A DNA stretch of 27,667 nt from Entrophospora sp. SA101 (taxonomy: Eukaryota > Glomeromycota > Glomeromycetes > Entrophosporales > Entrophosporaceae), in contig CAUDNR010000116.1 in the NCBI GenBank assembly GCA_958430865.1, positions 1 through 27,667 on the forward strand, given 5' to 3'. The notes below the pieces were generated by a model. It did no database searches, had not been told where the DNA came from, and saw only the letters and a program-made list of their open reading frames with translations. Below are positions 21,677-27,667 of the stretch, one piece after another; the stretch's first letter is position 1; each line of letters begins with the position of its first letter. The translations under genes and the position numbers were made by a program.

Positions 21677-23499
21677 ATGTTTAAAATTAGAAAAAGATCC
21701 AATAAAGACAACCTTATTTGTCAAAGGCCTGGTTGTAATAATATCTGTAAAATTGAAAATAATGGTATTGAGGTTAATTATTGTAGTAGTTCTTGTCAGG
21801 CAAAAAATTATTCTAGCGTAGACAATAATTCTATGACAAACGAAATTCCTCAAATTTTACAACCCATTTCTACTTACAACACCGCAAAAATGAATAATAA
21901 TAATAACAGTGGAGGAGGTAGTAGTAGCAGTAGTAATAGTATTAATAATCAATTATTTAGAACAAACTCATATTTAAATAGTTATCAAGCTCCCCACCCC
22001 CCTCCAGTTCCCTCTCTACTTAAAAGTATTTTTTCAAAACCGCCTTCACCAACAGCATCGCCACTCAAAAGGCCATCATTATCTGTTAAATCAACAAGAA
22101 AAACAACATCATTCAATACAATGGAAAAAAGATCATCAACAAAAACATCAAAACCGACAATAACTCAATCTAATCCATATTCAATCTCAAAAAACTATAT
22201 AGTGATAGATGATGATGATGAATCATCTGATATTCCATTGTGGCTAAGTGCACCGGCCGAAAGGGATTTAATTTACGGTGATTTTATTTATGATCCAATC
22301 TCGATTCCTTCTAATAATGCTATTAAGGATGATGATGATGATCTAGAAATATCATGCCCATCTTGTACATTCTTTATTCGACCAAATAAAACAGTATGTG
22401 AAATGTGTGGTACAATAGTATCAAAAAAGAAGGAGGAAAAGAAAACAGCAACAGCAACGTCTCCACCTCCATTACCATCATCAGTTGTCATAGGTCGAAA
22501 TGCAACTTTATCGGGCTCAATTGAATTACAATGCGGCTCGTGTTCGTTTATTAATGATCCAAATAGTGGACAATGTGAAATGTGCTTTTTACCTTTAATT
22601 AATAAGAACAAAAATAAATTTGAACATTTATTTGCAAATAAGTTACCAAACAACAACAATGACAAAATTCAATGCTTACATTGTACATATTTAAATAACT
22701 CATCATCCTTGACATGTGAAATGTGTCATAATGAATTAGTTGGTGGTGGTGAAAGTTTAAGATCGATTAATAAAAATAAGAAAACAATTGTAATTCCTTT
22801 GAAAATGAATGATCACGATTACATGGTCACACAGCAACATTTCCGTGTTGGATTACCGGCAGCAAAAATTTTGACAATATTGCGCTTACAAATGCCATCC
22901 AGATTAGTTGAAGCACATGAAAAACATAAGAAACAAATAGCTAAAAATGGTAATCGTAATTTGGAATCCGTTACTCATAAAATGTTTCACGGAACAAGAG
23001 TTTGTTGCAATGTGGTTCGTTATGGTGGATTAGCTGTATGGGATTTTTGTAAAGCCAATTGTGGAGTGTGTGGAATAGCAACGAATGGAAATAGTCGTAA
23101 ATTTTCTAAACATCAAGGAAGTAAGTATTATATATATATTTAACCGATAACTTATTAAATTTTAAGAATAGTAATTGTAATAATAATATTATTATTTTAA
23201 AAAAACAAATTGGATATTATTTTTTTTTTAAAGGAATGTGGTTTGCAAATTCTTCTGCAATTTCTCTTGGTTACTGTTCAAATGATCCAATTAAAGCAAT
23301 CTTTATAGTGGATGTAATTTCATTAGTAGGACCTCAAGCAAATGTAATTATTGTTGATAAAGAAGAGGTAACGCCTATTATATATTATATAGTCGCTATA
23401 TTTTAATTATTTGAAATTTTGAATAAATTAATGAATATATCTTTAACATTTCATTTTAAATAGGCAACGCTTGTAAAATTCTTGGTCCTTTTTCAGTGA
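21677..23499 (+). CDS. Zinc-finger PARP-like ADP-ribosyltransferase (gene 1)
   Basis: Exons 21677-23120, 23234-23367 and 23464-23499 (phases 1 and 0) give 537 aa. Residues 15-40 are a Cys finger (CQRPGC...YCSSSC). Residues 45-170 are low-complexity Asn/Ser/Pro. Residues 174-184 (YIVIDDDDESS) resemble a SUMO-interacting motif. Three RanBP2-like CX2CX10CX2C fingers follow at 227-244, 286-303 and 333-350, lacking the usual Trp. The C-terminal 140 residues look like a PARP-type ADP-ribosyltransferase. HKMFHGT carries the NAD-binding His438. A Cys cluster (C458, C462, C465) comes next, then GRMWFANSSAISLGYC with Tyr495, and the final strand ATLVKFLVLFQ. By eye the catalytic Glu position is hydrophobic (near V519), as in mono-ADP-ribosyl PARPs. 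Fungal proteins with a Cys finger plus HGT-type domain are known. Tail-to-tail with a paralogue at 25445-26960. Confidence 0.82.
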
Positions 23500-24083
23500 T
23501 TTTAATTTATTGTTTTCATTCATTGATTCTTCTTTCTTTTCTTTCTTTTCTTTCTTTCTTTTCTTTATTTCTTTCTTGCAATTTTTTTCCTTCTCTTTTC
23601 ATTCATTATTTTTTTTATATCAATTATTGAAATTATCATGATGAACTATAATAAAAAGATTCGAAAGTTTTTATTATTTATAGATTTGTCAAATTTGCAA
23701 ATATTGATAGATGTATATTTTATGAGATGAAGAGGACTTGGATTTCTTTTTTTTTATTTACTATAGTAAATTTGTACAGTCTTTTTTATATATAACATAT
23801 TTTGATTATATTTTAATATATATATATATATATATATTCTAAAAGTTTTGTTTTTGTTTTTGTATATCATTGTATTAACATATTTATATTAAGTATGATA
23901 AACTACTAGTCAATTCATTCATTTTTCAATATATAAACCCGGTCACATAATATTAATATACAAATTTTTATTTTCTATATAAAAAAAAAGTACCAGACCT
24001 TTTCTAATTAATTAATATTAGCTAAATTTATACAAAAATTTTTTTTATAAATTTGACAAAAAAAAATTTAAGGGTATTTTACA
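23220..24083. repeat. 864-bp direct repeat, copy 1 (last exons of ART gene 1)
   Basis: It runs from the T-tract of the 3' splice site of intron 1, through exons 2 and 3 of ART gene 1, to 584 bp after the stop. It is repeated at 24515-25378 with a constant offset of 1295 and no indels seen. It includes a TTTCT-rich microsatellite (23528-23577) and a (TA)n tract (about 23817-23838), both of the same length in the other copy, which implies a very recent event or a sequence-assembly duplicate. Confidence 0.93.
23500..24083. other. 3' flank of ART gene 1
   Basis: Pyrimidine-rich and AT-rich, with a TTTCT microsatellite and a TA repeat. No gene was seen. AATAAA-like words are too frequent to place a poly(A) site. 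Confidence 0.5.
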
Positions 24084-24124
24084 GAAATTACATATGTCTT
24101 GATTAAAATTATTTTATTTTGTAG

Positions 24125-24490
24125 GGACTTGAGCATCAATCAATTAACCGGAAACATCCCCGAGTCATTGATGCAGCTGAAGGCACTGAAGACGTTAAAC
24201 CTTAACACTAATTTATTATCAGGTGACATCCCAGCAACGTTGGCTCAATCTAATTTTCAAAATACCCTTACTGTCCTTGATCTCGGTGCCAATGCATTCC
24301 AAAATAAAATACCAGATTCCATTTCAACAATGAAAAACTTATTGACCTTATCATTAGGAAAAAATAGTTTGAATGGGCAAATACCAGCATCATTGGTCAA
24401 ATTAGTCAAGTTAAGTGATTTGGTCCTAAATGATAATCAGTTGACCGGTAATATTCCCGATGGAATAGGAGGCCTTAATATAGTAAACTT
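24125..24490 (+). pseudogene. Isolated exon of a plant-type leucine-rich-repeat protein
   Basis: A single exon lies between TTTTGTAG (acceptor) and GTAAGT (donor). It encodes about five LRR units of the GxIP kind: LSINQLTGNIPESLMQLKAL, then LNTNLLSGDIP, LGANAFQNKIP, LGKNSLNGQIP and LNDNQLTGNIP. It is 366 nt long and phase 2 at both ends, so it is symmetric and splits a leucine codon, as LRR exons often do. Neighbouring introns are only 41 nt and 24 nt of unique sequence before the 864-bp repeats begin. No signal peptide, start, kinase or membrane part is attached. It cannot be spliced in frame to ART exons (phase 1). I infer a captured gene fragment or an assembly insertion, not a gene by itself. 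Confidence 0.75.
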
Positions 24491-24514
24491 GTAAGTAAAT
24501 TATGATTGTAATGT

Positions 24515-25378
24515 TTTTTTTTTTAAAGGAATGTGGTTTGCAAATTCTTCTGCAATTTCTCTTGGTTACTGTTCAAATGATCCAATTAAAGCAATCTTTA
24601 TAGTGGATGTAATTTCATTAGTAGGACCTCAAGCAAATGTAATTATTGTTGATAAAGAAGAGGTAACGCCTATTATATATTATATAGTCGCTATATTTTA
24701 ATTATTTGAAATTTTGAATAAATTAATGAATATATCTTTAACATTTCATTTTAAATAGGCAACGCTTGTAAAATTCTTGGTCCTTTTTCAGTGATTTTAA
24801 TTTATTGTTTTCATTCATTGATTCTTCTTTCTTTTCTTTCTTTTCTTTCTTTCTTTTCTTTATTTCTTTCTTGCAATTTTTTTCCTTCTCTTTTCATTCA
24901 TTATTTTTTTTATATCAATTATTGAAATTATCATGATGAACTATAATAAAAAGATTCGAAAGTTTTTATTATTTATAGATTTGTCAAATTTGCAAATATT
25001 GATAGATGTATATTTTATGAGATGAAGAGGACTTGGATTTCTTTTTTTTTATTTACTATAGTAAATTTGTACAGTCTTTTTTATATATAACATATTTTGA
25101 TTATATTTTAATATATATATATATATATATATTCTAAAAGTTTTGTTTTTGTTTTTGTATATCATTGTATTAACATATTTATATTAAGTATGATAAACTA
25201 CTAGTCAATTCATTCATTTTTCAATATATAAACCCGGTCACATAATATTAATATACAAATTTTTATTTTCTATATAAAAAAAAAGTACCAGACCTTTTCT
25301 AATTAATTAATATTAGCTAAATTTATACAAAAATTTTTTTTATAAATTTGACAAAAAAAAATTTAAGGGTATTTTACA
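24515..25378. repeat. 864-bp direct repeat, copy 2
   Basis: Second copy of 23220-24083. It carries spare versions of ART gene 1 exon 2 (24529-24662) and exon 3 (24759-24794). An ART transcript could in principle splice from exon 1 to these and make the same protein, skipping the LRR segment. Confidence 0.93.
24529..24794 (+). pseudogene. Duplicate of ART gene 1 exons 2-3
   Basis: Coding segments 24529-24662 and 24759-24794 repeat the end of the ADP-ribosyltransferase domain (MWFANSSAISLGYC to the final FLVLFQ) with intact splice sites and stop. No first exon precedes them locally apart from gene 1 itself. The exon upstream, the LRR exon, is in the wrong phase. They would be used only as alternative 3' exons. 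Confidence 0.75.
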
Positions 25379-25444
25379 TGTTTATTATTATTAAATTAAA
25401 AAAAAAAAAAACTCAATATAATAATTATTATTAATAAATTGTAA

Positions 25445-26960
25445 TTATTGTTCAAAGATAATCATAAATTTTGGAAGTGTTGCCTATATGAAGAAAAAAA
25501 GTGAATAATGTATCATTAAAAATAAGAGAATGGTAACAATAATAATTATTATAAATATGTATTACCTTATTTTTCCTTACAACAAGAATCCAATTATTAT
25601 CTTTTGATACTACCTCAACAACAAACATCACTTTTATAGAATTAAATCCTGTATAATGACGCGAAACCAAAGTACTATGTGCAAACCACATTTCTATCAA
25701 AAGAAGAAAAGAAAATTAAGAAAAATAGGAATAATAATATAATGATGGCGTGTAAACGAAATGATGATATAATTGCTTACTTTTTGAATGTTTAGAAAGT
25801 TGTTTTTTATTTCCATATTGTAGGATCCCACACATTCCACAACCTTTTTTACAAAATTTACAATCATAGTTTTCATTATAGAAATTGTGATTCACTAAAA
25901 ATCTTTCAGGATTACAACCGAACCTTGTTGTTGTTCCATGAAATACTTGATGAGTGATTTTTTCTAATGGTAAACCGGTCTTTTTTGATATATTTTTTTT
26001 ATATTTTTCATGGTTTTTCAACAATTTTGTTGGCATATCTATTTTAATTACACCTTTAACATTAGATTTTGGTATTTCAGATATTAAAATATTTCTAAAT
26101 TTAATATAATCAGGGTCATTGATTGATAAAATTGTTAACCTAGTCTTCACTAATTCATAATTTATTATTTCTGATTGAATACTTTGATTTTCTTCATATA
26201 TTATTGATGATGATGATAACGACGAGGAAGATGAGGATAATTGTATTAATTGAGTATTACATACTTCACATTTTATCATTATTGGATGATTTAAATATGC
26301 ACAATTAGGACATTCTATTTCAATTAAATTAGTTTTTATTTCTTCTAATTTATTAACAATTTTTTCCTTTTTATTTTCTTTAAATTTTGCTTCAATCTGT
26401 TTGTTTTTTAGAAAAATCCTATTTGATTCAACCAACGTATCATCATCTATGCTATTTGCCGTCAATGTTTTATATGTAGAATAATCTTCTTTTTCTGAGA
26501 AAAATGATGTATTATAAAATTTGGGAGAAGGTAATAGTGATTGTGAAATTGATGAATCATCTTTATCATTTTCATTAATAGATGTTGTTGATATATGTTT
26601 ATTAAGATTGTAGTTGCCATTATTACTGTTATTATTATTATTATTACTATTACTATTACTACTATTATTACTATAATCGTTATTGTAGTTATTATAATTA
26701 AAATTACTATTACTGTTATTTTCATCTTTGCTATTACTATTACTATTATCTTCTATAATTTCAGGATATCCTGGTATAGGACATAAAGCATTAAATTTTG
26801 TACCATTAACTCCATCTCTAAATTGTTCAAGATATTCTTGTTTTTTATTATGATTAATGTCTGAATGTAAAACCTTTTCCGTTAATTTTCGAAATTTTTT
26901 AATTAATTTTTTATCATAATTAATAATCATTGATAGTGAATGATGTTCACTATTATTCAT
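25445..26960 (-). CDS. Zinc-finger PARP-like ADP-ribosyltransferase (gene 2)
   Basis: Exons 26960-25781, 25693-25566 and 25483-25445 give 448 aa; intron phases 1 and 0 are the same as gene 1, supporting common descent. Residues 75-120 are an Asn/Ser tract from AAT/AGT repeats. One RanBP2-like finger (CX2CX10CX2C, residues 217-234, ECPNCAYLN...CEVC) is present instead of three, and the N-terminal YCS finger and the SUMO-like motif are absent. The ADP-ribosyltransferase domain spans about 300-448: MPTKLLKNHEKYKKN, THQVFHGT (His341), the Cys cluster DCKFCKKGCGMCGIL (C367, C370, C374, C377), KMWFAHSTLVSRHYTG (Tyr407) and ATLPKFMIIFEQ at the end. The classical Glu appears replaced by a hydrophobic residue (around I429). 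It is more diverged than a fresh tandem copy. Mono-ADP-ribosylation or a catalytically weak reader function is inferred, not shown. Confidence 0.82.
26620..26755. repeat. Trinucleotide-repeat tract in ART gene 2
   Basis: Mostly AAT/AGT (Asn/Ser) codons on the minus strand. The repeat keeps other frames open on both strands, giving spurious Ile/Val/Thr frames. Length polymorphism is likely. Confidence 0.75.
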
Positions 26961-27397
26961 TTTTTTGAAATGTGAATTTTTTTTTGTTAAAAAAAAAAAG
27001 ATTTTAACAAGTGTTCGCTAGATAAGAGAAACACAAAAATGGAAATTATTTGACAATTATAATAAAAAAGGTTAGAATGTTTATCATATTCAAAAAGGTA
27101 TATATATATATATATATAGCTCCTTTAACTCCTCCCAAAATAGTAATGTAAGACAAAAACAATTAGACCATCATCACCATCATTCATTCATTCATTACTT
27201 GGTGATGGGCGTTTTAACTTTACAGCCCATCACTAGTCACGTTATCATGAAGGAATTAAGCCTAAGCCTAAAGTTGCCTAAAATTGGCTTCTATATTACA
27301 CACAATTTTTGTTTGGCACGTGGCGCAGAGTACTTATTTTTAAAGATCTAATTGCGATATTGATCCCTGTTATATAATAAAGTGCGTCATTTAGTGA
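26961..27397. other. Upstream region of ART gene 2
   Basis: AT-rich at first, with a (TA)n tract at about 27102-27118, then more mixed sequence. A perfect 9-bp hairpin is at 27202-27233. No gene was recognised. Confidence 0.4.
27202..27233. repeat. Hairpin, 9-bp perfect stem
   Basis: GTGATGGGC at 27202-27210 pairs with GCCCATCAC at 27225-27233 around a 14-nt loop. It lies 240 bp upstream of the ART gene 2 start. It could be a palindromic protein site, the trace of a small inverted-repeat element, or chance. Confidence 0.45.
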
Positions 27398-27583
27398 CTA
27401 TCCAGCAATGTGTTTATTTCACATGATCCGTTTACCATTTTCAGTTTGCTCGATCCCGAGCTTCCCAAGTTGTTACAAAAAGAAGGTCTTGGATTGAATC
27501 TTTTCTTCGCCATTAATGCACCGCTCACTATATTTATGATAGTAAACTTTGTCGTTGCATTTATGGGAAGCAGGCTATTCTGA
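27398..27583 (+). CDS. Possible last exon of an unidentified membrane protein
   Basis: A stop-free plus-strand frame ends at TGA 27581-27583. From a plausible acceptor TTTTCAG (27438-27444) it reads LLDPELPKLLQKEGLGLNLF, followed by one hydrophobic helix (INAPLTIFMIVNFVVAFMG) and SRLF at the end. The balanced amino-acid use and the tail helix look genuine compared with AT-driven noise. No upstream exon or start could be joined confidently, and I do not recognise the family. The opposite-strand frame 27391-27588 is its shadow. Confidence 0.3.
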   Translation, partial: LSSNVFISHDPFTIFSLLDPELPKLLQKEGLGLNLFFAINAPLTIFMIVNFVVAFMGSRLF

Positions 27584-27667
27584 TGCATCTTCTATGGTGC
27601 AAGTCACTTAGTCGCTGAACTTTTTATTGGCTGTGTAGATCCTATATCCTCTCCAAAAATGGAAATG

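Noticed and set aside
22288..22665. 125-codon minus-strand open frame inside ART gene 1
   Set aside because: Shadow of the zinc-finger exon; its residues follow from the complementary codons.
23528..23577. CRISPR-like or other ordered repeat array
   Set aside because: It is a simple TTTCT microsatellite, and this is eukaryotic DNA.
24099..24494. Reading the LRR open frame from its ATG as a complete small gene
   Set aside because: The first eight codons are intron sequence before a clear TTTTGTAG acceptor, and the end runs through a GTAAGT donor; it is an internal exon.
24125..24794. LRR-ADP-ribosyltransferase fusion gene
   Set aside because: LRR exon phase 2 joined to ART exon phase 1 shifts the frame and meets a stop within about 20 codons.
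26462..26786. Ile/Thr/Val-rich open frames on both strands
   Set aside because: Shadows of the AAT/AGT repeat in ART gene 2.
27251..27275. Telomere-like TAAGCCTAAGCC
   Set aside because: Only two units and an internal position; not evidence of a telomere or interstitial telomeric array.

Overview
The window looks like nuclear DNA of an early-diverging filamentous fungus, most likely an arbuscular-mycorrhizal (Glomeromycotina) or related Mucoromycota species. The evidence is very high A+T, short AT-rich GT..AG introns (about 70-110 nt in most genes), fungal orthologues (EAF3, BCP1), a DPBB/expansin-like protein, a fungal PARP-like ADP-ribosyltransferase family with Cys/RanBP2 zinc fingers, plant-style GxIP leucine-rich repeats, and many hAT, Tc1/mariner and Mutator-like remnants. 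The lineage is an inference; no rRNA or organelle marker is present.

Layout. Two contigs are joined by exactly 1000 Ns (10997-11996). Contig A (1-10996): intergenic/repeat DNA (1-1.4 kb), hAT remnants (1.4-2.6 kb), an EAF3/MRG chromatin gene on the minus strand (4026-5500), a DPBB membrane-anchored gene on the plus strand (7311-8217), a BCP1 gene on the minus strand (8371-9789), and the end of a hAT element running into the gap. Contig B (11997-27667) begins with a reverse-complement copy of 1524-7432. Mirrored positions sum to 19429 with no net indel. It therefore carries a second EAF3 gene (13929-15403) and a DPBB gene cut off by the gap. After the mirror ends at 17905 come a short hAT copy (17674-18068), a complete but decayed Tc1/mariner element (18147-19393), and a hAT-like element with AGTCC repeats (19681-20832) that hosts a Mutator-like non-autonomous element with a 9-bp target duplication (20197-20677).

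The right part (21.7-27.0 kb) holds a tail-to-tail pair of paralogous zinc-finger/PARP-like ADP-ribosyltransferase genes. I reconstructed both as three-exon genes with identical intron phases: 537 aa on the plus strand and 448 aa on the minus strand. Both keep the HGT histidine and a downstream tyrosine, but by eye have a hydrophobic residue where classical PARPs have the catalytic glutamate. The first also carries a strong SUMO-interaction-like motif. Between them, its last two exons plus 3' flank (864 bp) are repeated exactly, and the two copies enclose one complete LRR exon whose phase does not fit either neighbour.

The housekeeping genes (EAF3: histone acetylation/deacetylation targeting; BCP1: ribosomal-protein chaperone) have no evident link with the ADP-ribosyltransferase pair. 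The most interesting points are the ADP-ribosyltransferase pair, the exon-duplication/LRR sandwich, and the 5.9-kb mirrored duplication, which may be an assembly artefact.
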